Made by a program: the position numbers and the translations under genes. Below, one piece after another: positions 29,101 to 39,208 of a DNA stretch of 64,000 nucleotides (its first letter is position 1; each line of letters starts with the position of its first letter). Below the pieces are notes generated by a model. That model did not search any database and had not been told where the DNA came from. It worked only from the letters and a program-made list of their open reading frames with translations. The stretch is from Apus apus (Eukaryota; Chordata; Aves; Apodiformes; Apodidae), in contig NC_067312.1 in NCBI RefSeq assembly GCF_020740795.1, positions 36,680,905 to 36,744,904 of the forward strand, written 5' to 3'.

Positions 29101-32100
29101 TTTTACAGGGGCTTATGCAGGCAATGAAACTCCCAAACCCTGTCCAGTACTGCTGGAGCTTTCTGTGCCAGGCTGTGGAGAAAATATTTGAACTCCTACC
29201 AAATGAGGTTCAGGTAAGGAAGTAAGTATGAGGTGCATGAACATTGTAACTGGGTATTTTTTCTGACAGTAAGTCCCATCTTTCTGCACTGACCCATCAG
29301 ATTTGAAACATGAAGTAGGTGTAAAATTTTTAGTGATAGTAGTTAAGATACCCTTATAATTTCAATTTAAGTTAGTTTTGGATATTCTTTAGAATATGAC
29401 TAAGCTGTGAAACCAATTTATGTACACTTTTACCTTGAAAATTATTTGGTAATGGAAAAATACACTGTTAGTACTGAAATAAATGTTGCTGAAACAGAAG
29501 CAGAGAACAATCAGAAGCGAGGGGCGGTGGGGGTTTCCTCTACCCCAGAGGATTCAGCTTCCCATGGTGATTTAAAGAAACTACAGAAAATATCTACAAG
29601 GGAGAGCACTTTTCTATTAAAACCAAAATTAAATCTTTGAAAGTTTTCAGATACCATTATTCCTTAATAATTAAGTAAATAGAAGTTCCCAGCAAATACA
29701 TAATTTCTAAAATAGAAAAAATAAAACAAAGCTAGAGACTAAATTAAATAGTCATAATGATCACTAACAAAGTTCCTAAACTCACAGATTTTAATGATGA
29801 GGAAACCTGGAAGTACGCATCTAAACATGTATTTACTTTTCTGTTTCTAGAGAGACAAAATGGAGATGTATATTGATGTGGCAAAGTGTATCTCAGAAAT
29901 GGCTGATTCAGAGATTGAGCGCATTGTCCAGATCTCTAAGGTAATGATGTTTTATTCCTGATCCTTTACCACCAAATCATGTGAAGCAAGCATGAGTTAC
30001 TTTTTTCCTGTCACCAATTCACAATCAATGTTCATTGAGAGCATTGATTGTTTTATCTGCCATGCAAGTAAGGGTGTTCTGACTTTAATTAGCAGGCAGC
30101 AGAGAGAAGCAACAGTAGTAAGAGCCCATATCCAAAATCTTACCAAGGTAACTGAAATACTACTGATTTCACCTGGGAGCTTTCAAGTGGTGAATCTATG
30201 TAACATTGTCAGGTTCAGTCAGGACTCTGTTAGTACAGGACCAGTGTTAGATCTTCTGAATCCCAGACCAGGATGCAAACATCAGATCATAGTCCTCTTG
30301 AGTTAATGTAATCACCTACTTGAAGCAGCCTGTAAGTAGGAGTGACTAGCTGTGCTTGAACTGGCAGATCCTTCCTTCTGTTAAAAATGTGAAACACTTT
30401 GACTGCACAACCTTTCATTCTTGACTTAATGTGCTATATTTGCATGCATACTCAAATGTTTCCTGATGGACAGGGTGGCTAGGGATCAGAATGGAATATT
30501 AATTCAGTTTCTAGGTCAGCAGTGGAGTCACTTAGCAGTGAAATTCTTAACAGCTGAAATGCTGAGGAAATAACCTGCGTGGAAGGACTTGATGGTTTCA
30601 GATCAGGTTATTATAAACAAACATCTATGACATAAAGCCATATTGTTCTGTTTACTGGCAGATTCGATAGAGGATTCAGCATTTAAATTGGTTATGTCAT
30701 TTTCTTGTATCTTTGCATTTGTGTTTCTACACTGGAAAATGCCATTTAAGAAAAACTTCTTTGTTATTGTTGTTAATGTGCCTTGCAAGAAGACTTGAAC
30801 CTCCAGAACTGTCAAGCTAGCTCAGTTCAATTTAAATGGGAATGCAGAATTTAAAGCAGTATGAAAAGTGCACGAAGTTACACTTTATTGGACTGTTGCG
30901 TGTAAAATTACAGTCTTGTGTTTCATTATGTGTCTTGAAGAAAAATAACCCTGCTAGATAATCAAATATATCTTCTTTTTATGTAAAGGGGAATGTAGCA
31001 TCTACTGTTCCTAAAAGAAAGGTATGTTTGAATTTATCATGTTTTTACTTGCATTTGCAGAACAATATAGAGAAGGCCACATTTACGAAAGTGTATTTAA
31101 TTTCTCAAGGCAGACTGCCTCTCACAGACTTGATTGCCATGATCAATACTGTGGCAGGATATCACCAGAAAGATACGATTTTATGGATGCTCTTGCATAG
31201 TTTCTATCATGCTCGCATTGTGAGCCACGAAAACACAGGTAAGGTCAGGCTTAAAGAAGAATTAACAAAATCAACAGATATAATGGAACTACACTGTTAC
31301 TTTAATAATAATTAGAAATAATTTTCAAGTGCTTTAACTTCCAAGTGTTTTCAGATTCCTCCATATTAGAAGCTGCTCAATCTTAAGAATTTTTCTGCTC
31401 TTCAGATATTTTTATCAAACATTGCTTTTGTTTTTTTTCCAATTCTTTATGATCCTGTAGATCAGCCACAAGTCATTTATCTCAGCCAGGTGGTTTGCAG
31501 AGCAGAGTTTTGACTAGATTCATGTCTCTTAGTCTTTTTAGACTTTCACTGTAAGGTACTATTGGAAATGTACACAGCACATCAGAGATCAGTGCAGCTC
31601 TGATAACCTTCAGATCTAGTATCTGATTTACCAGTGTGTGACATGGTATGTAGTGACATGTTCCCTGTGAGACTGGTTGAACTAAGGAGATAGCTTGCTT
31701 TTCTGGTCTTCTTGCATTGAGTTACCACAGGAAACAAACTGACCTTCTGTCTCTTCATAACCATACCACCTAGTTACTTGTCAGGTTAATGAGTTAGGCT
31801 GGCTCTACTGTGGGTCTGATAAAGCACTGGAGCTGATGCAAGAGAAGTAGTAGAACACAGAAAGATAAAGGAGGAAGAAACGGGAATAGAGGAAAGCAAG
31901 AATGAGGTCTTTTCATTTTCAGAGTGAAGGCTCTTTGACTGTGTTCACAGAACAACTTCAAAGCATTATATTGCTAGATGCCTTAGCAGCCAGCTGTAGT
32001 TGAAAAACTTTGTTTTGAATGAGTGAATTGAGGCTCTTTTGGGTAAAAGAGGAGGCAACATGAAAGAAGGCACATGTAAAGAGTGTAAGGAAGTGGTAGT

Positions 32101-35100
32101 CTGAAGTGATGTGGTCTCAAAGGCTGACATGGTTCTTGCAGAGGTAGAATGGATTTCAGACAGCAGAATCTGAATCAATGAAGTGTGTTTCATCCTTCGG
32201 TTGAGGGCTGATTTTGTTTGCGAGTCATATCTGTATTTTACTGATCTTGCCTGCGCTGTAGGAGGATTTTTGCAGGACTCCCCACATTCTTGCCCAATGT
32301 ACAGTGACATCAGTGCTAAACTTAGGTAAAGGACCGAGGCAAAAACTTCAGGGAGGCTTTAGAATTCTGTAGTGGTCATTTATGCAGACTGGGTTAGTAG
32401 GATCTGAAGGCTGCTATTAGGTGAAACAATTCTCCCTCAGCTTTTCTTTTACTGTTTGTTCAGTGTGTTGCCTGCATGCCTTCTGTCAGTGAAAACCATG
32501 AATCAAATGTGATAGTGGTGTCATTGTTCTTCCACAGTCAGTGCTTTGTTGTTAGAGTGATTCCCTGTGCTTTCATTTTAATAGAAAATGGTGCATTCTA
32601 ATGTTTTATGTGAATCAATGTTCTTGTTCTTCTTCTAGGAGTGCTGAAAAGAATGGATTGGCTGCTTGACCTTATGGGCTGCCTCAGAAATTTAGCACAC
32701 AAATCAACACCCTTGGAAAATGTTGATCTTAAAGAGGTAAATGCTGTGAAAAATAGGTGCAGCTTTCAGGAAAAAAGGAGATTTTTATGTATTTCTCATT
32801 CTTTCTCAGTAATAAGTATGATTTGCCATGCTTTGGTATTTTAGAAGATTGTCCTCTTACCTCCATAGAGAAATTCTTCTCATTTTTTGTGAGTGTATTT
32901 GTACTTAAAGCTCTTAGTTTAAAATAACCAGGACATTTAAATTATGATAGATTATAAAGGCAATTAAAGGAAATTAATACAATAAAAATGAATCAATTAG
33001 AACAATTACAATAAAAATTTGAATTAATCAGTAATACTGTCCACACAGGTCAAAACTGCAGCTGCTGTTTGTTCATCATTACATCTCTTCAGCTTCCCTC
33101 TGGTTGAGAACATAAAATAAGCTGCTGTTTAGATCAGAAAGGCATTTATTACATTGCTGCAATATTTCCCAACCATTTGTAGCACCACAAACATGACAAT
33201 CTCTAATTTCCCTTCACAGTCAGCTTGCTATAAATAAGTAATTTCCCCATTTTAGAAGAAATGTGGATCAGCCTTAAGCCGAAGGATGATTTTAGAATAG
33301 TGTGGTTTTGCTTTTCTTTCTGTAGACATTTTAGTTTGGAGTTTAGAAAAAGGCTTATGCTGCTTCAAAGCTTAAGAGAATATTAAGTATTCTTTGCTTG
33401 CATTTTGAATGTTAGCTGAATTTTCAGATTATTGTTTTGAAGAGCAAGCTATCATCTGGATTTTTGGTTTGTCATTTGGGGCGGGGTTGTTTGTTTGCTT
33501 GTTTGTTTAATTGGGGGGTTTTCCCCTCTCTGGTATTCCTTTAATATAGTGCATTTTTTGCCTTTTTCCCATTTAGGGCATAGATTTCCTCCTGTGGCTG
33601 TTTGCAGCTTCTGTGGTGGCCTGGGCTGATCATAGTGCACCGTTACTGCTTGGCCTCAGTGCTGACTGGTCACCGTGGACGCACCAGACAGCGTTACCAG
33701 AACTACCTGAGGATCACATTGGCAAGCACCCCACTGACAAGCTTGCTATACAGGAGACTCTCACTCTTCTTCCAAGCAGCATTTCCCTTTTGCTGGCTAA
33801 AGAGCCTTGGAAAGGACAAGCACAGAAGGTAAAATTGCCTGTAGTGGTTAAGAATTTTCAAAGAATCAGAAAGCATCCTATTTTTAGTAGTCAGCTCAAG
33901 TCTTAGGTGGAGCAGCTATTTCCTCTCTGTCTATTGCATCTGACTTGTGATCTTGTTTTTCTTTATTTGCAATCAGATATGGCTTGTCTCAAAAGACTGA
34001 ATATAGTTTCTTAATTAAAATGTGAGAATTGCAAAGAACAAGAAAATGTTAGGAGTTAAATTCTTAAGATGATACAGCTGGGAGAGGAGAGTTGGCAGCT
34101 GCTGGTAGCAAGTCAGTCTTTTTGAGCACTGAAAGACAGCTCCTCTGCAGTTCGACATCATCACAGTGGTAGTTTAGAGCAATCAAAGATCATCTGTACA
34201 GTTCATAGCATGTGTCATTTATTTTCAAGTCTAAGTTGAAAATAAGTGTGGAAAACTATGCCTAATTTGGCAAGCCTACTGTAGATTGCTTATGGTTGTG
34301 ATATCTGGAAATACTGTTACAAAGCTAGGTTAATAATTAGCTGTTTTGTGCAAACCAGAATCCTTTAAGGACTGGGTCTTGGTGCGCTCCTGTGCTCAGA
34401 GTTACCAGTGAAGTCAGAATTCAGAATGGGGGTGGAATGCAGAGTGAGCTGTTAATATGCAAGTGCCTAACCAGGCTTTAAGAAAGAATTTGAGACTATG
34501 CCCTGAAAATCATCCTGATAAGTTTGAAATACCACTTTGTCCTCCAGGCACCCTTCATTGCCAGAAAAACAATGAGAAATGAAAGAGGTTGAAAGAGGGA
34601 CAAAGGCAGTAGGAGTTCTGAAGTATTTGCAGTAAAACGTTTGGACAAGAGACCATTAACAAAGGATCATATTAATAGGTTAAAGGCATGAACAGGCAAA
34701 ACAAAGATAAACTATTTACAGTGCCTTCTTTATTACAAAGAATGATTGCTGAGGTAGTGAGAAGGAACAAAGGGGATTCCAGATTTAACTGTGGGAGGAA
34801 TTGCACTCTCAGTGAGATGTACTCTATGGCATTTGGATAGTTTGGGCAGGTGCTTGGTTGGCCACTGCCTTTGATTAGGTAACTATGAGTTTAGCAACAA
34901 TCAGGTGTTGCCTGTCAAAAGAATTTGTGGTGTTCTGATACAGAGGCTCTTTTAATTCAGATTTTCCTTCATTTTCAATCTTCAGTTTATTGACTGGCTG
35001 ATCAATATGATGGGAAGTCCTAAGGAAGCATTATCAAAATCTTCTATGGACCTGCTGAAAGGTAGGATATTTTATCTGGGTCCTTATTTTTCATCACAGA

Positions 35101-36579
35101 TCAAAATCCAATTGTTAGAAGGAGTAAGATTAGTCTATGCTATTAGCACATGTATAAGAGCTATATTTTGTCTTTACGGAAACCTTGACAGGTTAATATT
35201 TCTCTCTGTAACACCTTGTTACATTTGCTGTCTCATCTGCTGGCACTTAAAATATACCACTTAAAATGATCCAAAGAATGTAGAGGTACATCTGGTCCTA
35301 CTAGCATATTTCAGTGATTGATCTGTCAATTGCTTTTGAAGTTAGCCTTAAAAATAAAATGCAACATACTATTTGGAGATGCTTCAGTACTACAGTAGGA
35401 ATGACAATTTATTCAGGTGCAGTTTAAGACTGAACTGTGGAGAAGAGATAGGAGACAGGCAGTGATAGTGTAGTAGAGTGATCTGACAAGAGGGATAGAT
35501 AGGGTTGCTGAGAAGATGTATGAAAACAAAGATAGGAAGTATATGGTATTTTGAATTACAGTAATGGCCTGTGGACCCCCTTGCTCTCCTAGGGATGCAG
35601 GATTGTGAATACAACCTGTGTAAGTAATTTTAAGAGGACATCACAAATACTCGGAGTGTGCTTGTATTTCTTTCCAGTAACACAAGGAATCACCTGATTT
35701 GATGGATCTAAACTTTGTGTCTTGAAATCCGGTCATAAGTTCTTTGCATTACTAAGATAATTAGCCTTGTTTTGTAGGTCTGAAATCTTTAGTCACTTGC
35801 TCATAAATTTCAGAATTCCCCTGTTGTGTCTGGTAATATCCTCCAAAAACAATGCTAAGCATTACCAGAGATTCTCCTCTGTACATCAGAGGATTCTGAT
35901 ACATACAGTATATTCTCAGCATGCCCTGATTGAGATGAATCATTATTTCCCTTGAGGTTTCTATTGCTTTTTACCGTTTTAAGTACTAGAACAGGAAACT
36001 CCCTTCTAGATGCCTAGAATGTGACTAGTTTGGTTACTGGATTTTGCCTTAACACACGATCCTTTCAAATGGAATAGCACATCCAACCAGTGAATTGCAC
36101 AGAGGACTTAAGACATGGTGCTTCTGTCCAATCCAGTGCCTCCTATCTCCACTCTTGCATCATTGCTCATTGAATTAAAACTTCCTGCAGTGGTGGTTGA
36201 TCTTTGTGCCTCATCAAAGTGATAGTCTAAGTAGCAGATTACATGATATGGTTTCAATAGGAGACATGCCATAAAGCAGATGAAAGGCCTAGTAGAACAT
36301 CACATTTTAGAGGGGTGTAGAGCCTAGTGTATCTAGTGAGTGCAGACATAACATCAAAAACTATCAGGCTAAGAAGTGAAAAAGTAGTTAAAATAATGAG
36401 TAAAAGAACTGAATCCATACCTGTATTACTAAAATCAGGGAGAACTCTCACATCCTTTCCAGTCTGGACTGCACAAATTAATGTAATTTTTCCTTGTCTT
36501 CACAGTTACACTTCTGGCTTTGAGATCTCTTCCAGAGTTCAAGAAGAAAGCAGTGTGGACTAAAGCTTATGGGTGGTAG
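2085..36579 (+). CDS. FOCAD: Focadhesin, C-terminal half (22 spliced exons)
   Basis: Large helical-repeat protein. Family knowledge: it associates with focal adhesions and vinculin, has been reported as a glioma tumour suppressor, and has been linked to stability of the SKI RNA-surveillance complex. Exons join as 2085-2173, 4330-4371, 9266-9506, 9999-10115, 11578-11816, 13389-13478, 20250-20397, 21742-21861, 22812-22934, 23698-23775, 24174-24245, 24419-24521, 24761-24841, 24965-25093, 27882-27997, 28953-29213, 29851-29940, 31061-31238, 32639-32736, 33577-33828, 34986-35061, 36506-36579. The sum is 2,817 nt: 938 codons and a TAG, with every junction in phase and every intron GT-AG. The end [13 protein letters not shown] matches my memory of vertebrate focadhesin. 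Human FOCAD is about 1,800 residues, so the N-terminal half lies left of the window. No frameshift or stop interrupts the frame. Identification is from protein recall, not a search. Confidence 0.93.
2174..4329 (+). other. FOCAD intron
   Basis: 2.2 kb with no recognised gene or repeat. There is an AT-rich patch of short A/T repeats around 4050-4100. Short open frames here match nothing I know. Confidence 0.7.
4330..4371 (+). CDS. FOCAD: FOCAD exon (window exon 2, 42 nt)
   Basis: Very short exon between gttgcag and AA|gtaagaact. Joined to the previous exon it reads [14 protein letters not shown], keeping the frame (phase 2 in, phase 2 out). Confidence 0.85.
5409..7915 (-). mobile_element. CR1 LINE, 5'-truncated, dead
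   Basis: Antisense to FOCAD in a 4.9-kb intron. Reading the minus strand from 7915 down: endonuclease region ([31 protein letters not shown]), then reverse transcriptase blocks ([50 protein letters not shown]), then the C-terminal tail ([20 protein letters not shown]) and a 3' end with the CR1-type GAATCATTGAATCAT motif near 5411. The frame is broken repeatedly. The catalytic FADD box reads FAGD (Asp to Gly at 6276-6278). The 5' end is missing, as is usual for CR1. Confidence 0.93.
9266..9506 (+). CDS. FOCAD: FOCAD exon (window exon 3)
   Basis: 241 nt. The acceptor is the ctcag ending at 9265; the earlier tag at 9260 would lead to an in-frame stop. Reads [20 protein letters not shown] through to [12 protein letters not shown], then donor gtgagt. 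Exit phase 0. Confidence 0.9.
9999..10115 (+). CDS. FOCAD: FOCAD exon (window exon 4)
   Basis: 117 nt, 39 codons, phase 0 at both ends. Begins [20 protein letters not shown] and ends [10 protein letters not shown] before gtatgt. The acceptor is tttttgcag. Confidence 0.92.
10238..10556 (+). mobile_element. CR1 LINE 3' tail fragment
   Basis: Sense-strand tail in a FOCAD intron. GGGCACAGGTTGCTCCTGAG, the [20 protein letters not shown] stretch and the terminal CATTCTGTGATTCTAAG match the end of CR1 ORF2 and its 3' end. The left boundary is approximate. Confidence 0.85.
10557..11577 (+). other. FOCAD intron remainder
   Basis: AT-rich, with short A runs at 10828-10841 and 11552-11562. No gene or repeat family recognised. 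Confidence 0.65.
11578..11816 (+). CDS. FOCAD: FOCAD exon (window exon 5)
   Basis: 239 nt after tttctttctag. Begins [20 protein letters not shown] and ends [12 protein letters not shown] plus two bases. Donor gtaagg. The hydrophobic [11 protein letters not shown] stretch is typical of the helical repeats. Confidence 0.93.
11817..13388 (+). other. FOCAD intron
   Basis: 1.6 kb of unremarkable AT-rich sequence apart from the palindrome at 12873-12900. Confidence 0.65.
12873..12900. repeat. Perfect 28-bp palindrome
   Basis: Half-site TTTTATATTAGCTA is followed directly by its exact reverse complement, with no spacer. The symmetry breaks at 12872/12901. It lies in a FOCAD intron in AT-rich surroundings. 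Confidence 0.95.
13389..13478 (+). CDS. FOCAD: FOCAD exon (window exon 6)
   Basis: 90 nt after gctgttgcag. Reads [30 protein letters not shown] across the junction, donor AA|gtaag. It is followed by a 6.8-kb intron containing the second long CR1. Confidence 0.92.
13603..13660 (-). mobile_element. Possible decayed CR1 3' end
   Basis: CATAGAATCAGCAACTAGC, then GTAAGGACCCTCAAAGATCC, resembles the CR1 3' end read in antisense, but much diverged. Short and weak evidence. Confidence 0.35.
14624..17545 (-). mobile_element. CR1 LINE, near-complete ORF2, dead
   Basis: About 2.9 kb antisense in the 6.8-kb FOCAD intron. On the minus strand: endonuclease start ([36 protein letters not shown]), [15 protein letters not shown], reverse transcriptase blocks ([50 protein letters not shown]) and a 204-codon C-terminal open stretch ([20 protein letters not shown]). 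The 3' end carries repeated ATCATAGA units (14624-14657). The frame is shifted several times, and the GVPQGS block is interrupted by TAG at 15607-15609, so the element is inactive. Confidence 0.94.
17546..20249 (+). other. FOCAD intron after the CR1
   Basis: 2.7 kb with no recognised exon. Near 18,410-18,450 the block AAGCTTAATGGC occurs twice, and an A run lies near 19,136-19,150. No transposon family recognised. Confidence 0.6.
20250..20397 (+). CDS. FOCAD: FOCAD exon (window exon 7)
   Basis: 148 nt after ttctctttaag. Junction codon AA|C gives Asn, then [20 protein letters not shown] and on to [11 protein letters not shown]. Donor gtatga. Open reading extends upstream into the intron, but the splice acceptor and frame fix this start. 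Confidence 0.92.
20398..21741 (+). other. FOCAD intron ending in a 19-T tract
   Basis: 1.3 kb, AT-rich, with (AAT)-like short repeats at 20,560-20,580. It ends in 19 consecutive T (21720-21738) before the CAG acceptor. Confidence 0.7.
21742..21861 (+). CDS. FOCAD: FOCAD exon (window exon 8)
   Basis: 120 nt, phase 0 in and out. Reads [20 protein letters not shown] to TLVENNQQ. The acceptor is preceded by an uninterrupted run of 19 T (21720-21738) and then cag. Donor CAG|gtcata is a weak-looking 5' splice site. Confidence 0.9.
21862..22811 (+). other. FOCAD intron
   Basis: 0.95 kb with a purine-rich patch near 22,405-22,445. Nothing else recognised. Confidence 0.7.
22812..22934 (+). CDS. FOCAD: FOCAD exon (window exon 9)
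   Basis: 123 nt, 41 codons, phase 0 in and out. Reads [20 protein letters not shown] to [10 protein letters not shown], donor gtaaag, acceptor caccttacag. Confidence 0.93.
22935..23697 (+). other. FOCAD intron
   Basis: 0.76 kb. Only a short G-rich stretch at 23,478-23,498 stands out. Confidence 0.7.
23698..23775 (+). CDS. FOCAD: FOCAD exon (window exon 10)
   Basis: 78 nt, 26 codons: [20 protein letters not shown] then EGGMLQ. Acceptor actcttccag, donor gtgaga. Confidence 0.93.
24174..24245 (+). CDS. FOCAD: FOCAD exon (window exon 11)
   Basis: 72 nt, 24 codons: [20 protein letters not shown] then TLTQ. Acceptor attctctggcag, donor gtaaga. Confidence 0.92.
24419..24521 (+). CDS. FOCAD: FOCAD exon (window exon 12)
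   Basis: 103 nt, exit phase 1. Reads [20 protein letters not shown] to SSTQNRAS. Acceptor gtctcaacag, donor gtaaga. Confidence 0.92.
24761..24841 (+). CDS. FOCAD: FOCAD exon (window exon 13)
   Basis: 81 nt, phase 1 to 1: [20 protein letters not shown] then AIESGKK. Acceptor ctcttcacag, donor gtaaga. Confidence 0.92.
24965..25093 (+). CDS. FOCAD: FOCAD exon (window exon 14)
   Basis: 129 nt, phase 1 to 1: [20 protein letters not shown] to [11 protein letters not shown]. Acceptor tctgttgtag, donor gtaagg. Splices across 2.8 kb to the next exon. Confidence 0.92.
25094..27881 (+). other. FOCAD intron
   Basis: 2.8 kb. The only repeat recognised is a CR1 3' scrap at 27507-27556. An exon-like stretch at 25445-25496 was considered and rejected. 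Confidence 0.7.
27507..27556 (-). mobile_element. CR1 LINE 3'-end scrap
   Basis: CAGAATCACTTATGTTGGAA followed by AAGACCTTGAAGATCGTCGA and GTCCAACTGTTA is the reverse of a CR1-type 3' terminus. About 50 bp only. Confidence 0.7.
27882..27997 (+). CDS. FOCAD: FOCAD exon (window exon 15)
   Basis: 116 nt. The junction makes Gly, then [20 protein letters not shown] to [10 protein letters not shown]. Acceptor ttctgcttta-g, donor gtatgt. Exit phase 0 matches the next exon. Confidence 0.92.
27998..28952 (+). other. FOCAD intron
   Basis: 0.95 kb with no repeat or gene recognised. Confidence 0.7.
28953..29213 (+). CDS. FOCAD: FOCAD exon (window exon 16)
   Basis: 261 nt, 87 codons, the longest exon here. 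Begins [20 protein letters not shown] and ends [12 protein letters not shown]. Acceptor tgcttttcag, donor gtaagg. Confidence 0.94.
29214..31060 (+). other. Two FOCAD introns around the exon at 29851-29940
   Basis: The open stretches here (for example 29407-29640 and 29992-30306) have no family resemblance and no splice logic. No repeat recognised. Confidence 0.65.
29851..29940 (+). CDS. FOCAD: FOCAD exon (window exon 17)
   Basis: 90 nt, 30 codons: [20 protein letters not shown] then [10 protein letters not shown]. Acceptor ctgtttctag, donor gtaatg. Confidence 0.93.
31061..31238 (+). CDS. FOCAD: FOCAD exon (window exon 18)
   Basis: 178 nt, exit phase 1: [20 protein letters not shown] to [12 protein letters not shown]. 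Acceptor gcatttgcag, donor gtaagg. Confidence 0.94.
32639..32736 (+). CDS. FOCAD: FOCAD exon (window exon 19)
   Basis: 98 nt, phase 1 to 0: [20 protein letters not shown] then [13 protein letters not shown]. Acceptor cttcttctag, donor gtaaat. Confidence 0.93.
33577..33828 (+). CDS. FOCAD: FOCAD exon (window exon 20)
   Basis: 252 nt, 84 codons: [20 protein letters not shown] to [11 protein letters not shown]. Acceptor cccatttag, donor gtaaaa. Confidence 0.94.
34986..35061 (+). CDS. FOCAD: FOCAD exon (window exon 21)
   Basis: 76 nt, exit phase 1: [20 protein letters not shown] then MDLLK. Acceptor tcaatcttcag, donor gtagga. Confidence 0.93.
36506..36579 (+). CDS. FOCAD: FOCAD last coding exon with stop
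   Basis: 74 coding nt after gtcttcacag. The junction codon gives Val, then [20 protein letters not shown] and YGW, stop TAG at 36577-36579. The 3' UTR follows. Confidence 0.95.
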
Positions 36580-36993
36580 CTGCGTGTCGTATCTTACCCA
36601 GTGAAGAAAACTGTTCATACTTGAACAAGTAATATTACTACTCAGGCATCAGAAGACCAATTTCAAAGAGGTTTCCTATCAGAAGATTTTTGATTTTTTT
36701 TTTTAATTATTATTATTCTTTTACCTTCTACCGAAGACTCATAAGATGAACAGAACAGCAATATTTATTTTTTTTTTTCACTGATGAGATGTTCTTCTAC
36801 AAACCACTTCTGGGGATTTGAGTTGCACTCAATTTAAATGAGAAATACATATTCAGTTGTTCCAAATTAGTTCTTTCAGTGACATCTGGGTGCCTTGAAA
36901 GCTGGAGTGGAATATTCCTTTCGCTCATGGAAGCTTTGTAGGAATGGGTGGGGGAAAAAAAACTCATAACATTTGTTTGAATGTAGTCTGTTT

Positions 36994-36999
36994 ATTAAA
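36994..36999 (+). promoter_or_regulatory. Candidate FOCAD polyadenylation signal ATTAAA
   Basis: ATTAAA lies 415 bp after the FOCAD stop and is followed within 40 bp by a GT-rich stretch (tgtttcagtg, ttgtgagtg). A canonical AATAAA at 37393-37398 is an alternative. Which one is used cannot be told from sequence. Confidence 0.5.
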
Positions 37000-38412
37000 G
37001 TATGTTTCAGTGTACCAGACTTGTGAGTGAGCATTATTGTTTTAGCTGATAACCCTGTTTTACTAATTACACAATGCTCTTGAGCAATAGTCACAACACA
37101 AGGAATGTAATGTGAGCAGGGCTTCTGAAAGGTGTGATATGCTTGTCAATTTTGCAGTGGCTTTATCAAGATCACTGAATTAAGTCAATGATCCTAACGG
37201 CTGCTCTGTCCCCAGCTCCAGGATGATTACAGTTTTCTTTCCATTTTTAACTGTTCTTGCCTCCTTCACCCAGCTCTGCAGTTTTTCTCTGCTTCCAGGT
37301 GAAAGGGACAACGAAGCAACTCTTTTCCACCTTTGTCATCTTAAATAGATCAGCCCCTGCCATTTTCCTTAATACTTTTCTCTTTCTGAAGGAATAAAGA
37401 ACTTCCATACTTCACAGTCTTTCTAAGACAGACCTTAAAAGGAGTTCTGTATTTAGCAGTCCTCCTCACTAGAGTAGACAAAAATTAACTGACTATAGCT
37501 GCTTGGGCACTGGTCTCTTAATGTCCTCCAAAGCAGTACAAGAGAGAAAACAGTGGATTTTGATGAGCTTCTATGAAGTGTTGCACCCTACATCTAGAAG
37601 CCACACCCCACTGCAGGAATTTTCATTGTTTCAGGACTGCTAAAATTTCCTCTGCAAAACAAATTCTCCTCCGATTTCTTTCTGGACATTTCTTGTGTAA
37701 AAAGGTTACTGTGGGATGGCAGTGAGCTTCCCACAGCCATTAGACATTCCTTCAAAGATGAGGTGTGTGGAGGATTAATGCAGTACTTGTTTGTATTTCC
37801 AAAACAGTGTATAATAATGGTAATTTCCTGCTCTGCATGCTGCTGTATAATGAGAAGACAGGCTAAAGGTGAATGAGGGACTCACTGAAGGCAGCAGTCA
37901 CTGAGTCAGTATCTCAGAGCATGGCATTTCCATTTGCGTGCACTTGTAACATCTAAGAAAGTCATATATTACATGTACTGGTGCCATCTCTAGCATACTG
38001 TTCCAAACTAACTGATAGCTTTACTCCCTTAAGTTTGCATGTGTATTAGCATTTTAATTCAGATGAAAGGTGTGCCTTTTTTTAAAGGGAACCTTTGGGT
38101 AGTGCCCAGATACTATATTGTAGTTTGCATAGTGGAGCAGTATATAAACATCTGAATTAAACTATGCTGACATACAGTAGACAAGGTAAGCCAGGGGATG
38201 GCATAGCACCACCTGAGGGCAGCAATGCTAACACAGCTCCAGGAACACTGAGGGTTTAGGAGTGTATCTGAAATGCTTGTACACCAGCACACACAGTACG
38301 AGAAACAAACAGTATGAACTGGAAGTGTCTGTCAGCTGCCAGAGCTAGGATGTCATTGGTATTAGGGAGACACAGTAGAAAGACTTCTTGTCAACAGTAC
38401 TCAGTGAGCCAA
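37000..38412. other. Intergenic, distal FOCAD 3' flank
   Basis: AT-rich, with AATAAA at 37393. No gene or repeat recognised. Confidence 0.6.
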
Positions 38413-39208
38413 CCAGGAAAGACTTCCCCCTAAACTTGCTGTTTGTGAATAGAGGACTTGTGGGACATGTAATGGTAGGTCGCTGTCTTGGCCACAGTCA
38501 TCATGAAATGGATTAGTTTTAAATTTTTTGGTGTAACGAGAAAAAAGGTCAGCAGAGTGGCTACCCTGGATTTCAGCAGACCAAACATTAAGCTGCTTGG
38601 GGAGGTAGGAAGTAGTGTCACCTGGGAATCTACCGGTCAGTTTTTAAGACAACCTTTTAAAAGCACAGGAGCAGGCAATCCCATTGTGCTGAAAGTCGAG
38701 TAAGCAGGGCAGAACAACAGCTTGACTGAAAGGGAACTTGTCGTGGAAGTTAGGCAGAGAAGAAATTGTATGACCTCTGGAACCAAGGTCAGGCTTTGCA
38801 GGAAGGTTACAGAGCTGTGGTTTGTATGTGTGGGGAGAAAATATCAAAGGATACAGGTCAGGTAGAGTTGAAACTTGCCTTTGTCAGGACAGATAACAAT
38901 AAAAAATGTTTTTTTATTATGTTAAGAGCAAGAGGAGGTCTAAGGAAAGTAATGGACCAATACTTGGGAAGGTGGTCATGTGATAAACAGGGATGAAGTA
39001 AAGGCGGATGCATTAAATGCTTTTTTTTTTTGCCAGTCTTTAATAATAGTCGTAGACCTTGGGGTGCCTGGTCTTCTTGAGTTGGAGGCCATGTAGGAGT
39101 GGACACTGAAATGTTAAGTGGCTGGTTGTATTAGTTGAATCTTTGTAACTCCATGGGGCCTAGTTTATCCCAGAGTACTGCAAATGGTAGCAAGAGGTAC
39201 TGTCCCTC
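38413..39208 (+). mobile_element. CR1 LINE fragment, left part of a split copy
   Basis: Plus-strand CR1 endonuclease end and start of the reverse transcriptase region: GHVMVGRCLGHSHHEM, VSRVATLDFSRPNIKLL, YDLWNQGQALQEGYRAVVCM, DNNKKCFF, then KADALNAFF. The frame is broken. About 250 bp of the reverse transcriptase region appears missing before 39190. The fragment stops at the LTR at 39209, in the codons equivalent to the DTVPH motif of CR1, and resumes at 39984. Confidence 0.8.

Larger units (their letters stand above)
31239..36505 (+). other. FOCAD introns between the last four exons
   Basis: Introns 31239-32638, 32737-33576, 33829-34985 and 35062-36505. They are unremarkable apart from a GTTT-repeat patch near 33,490-33,510. 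I see no transposon family in any of them. Confidence 0.65.
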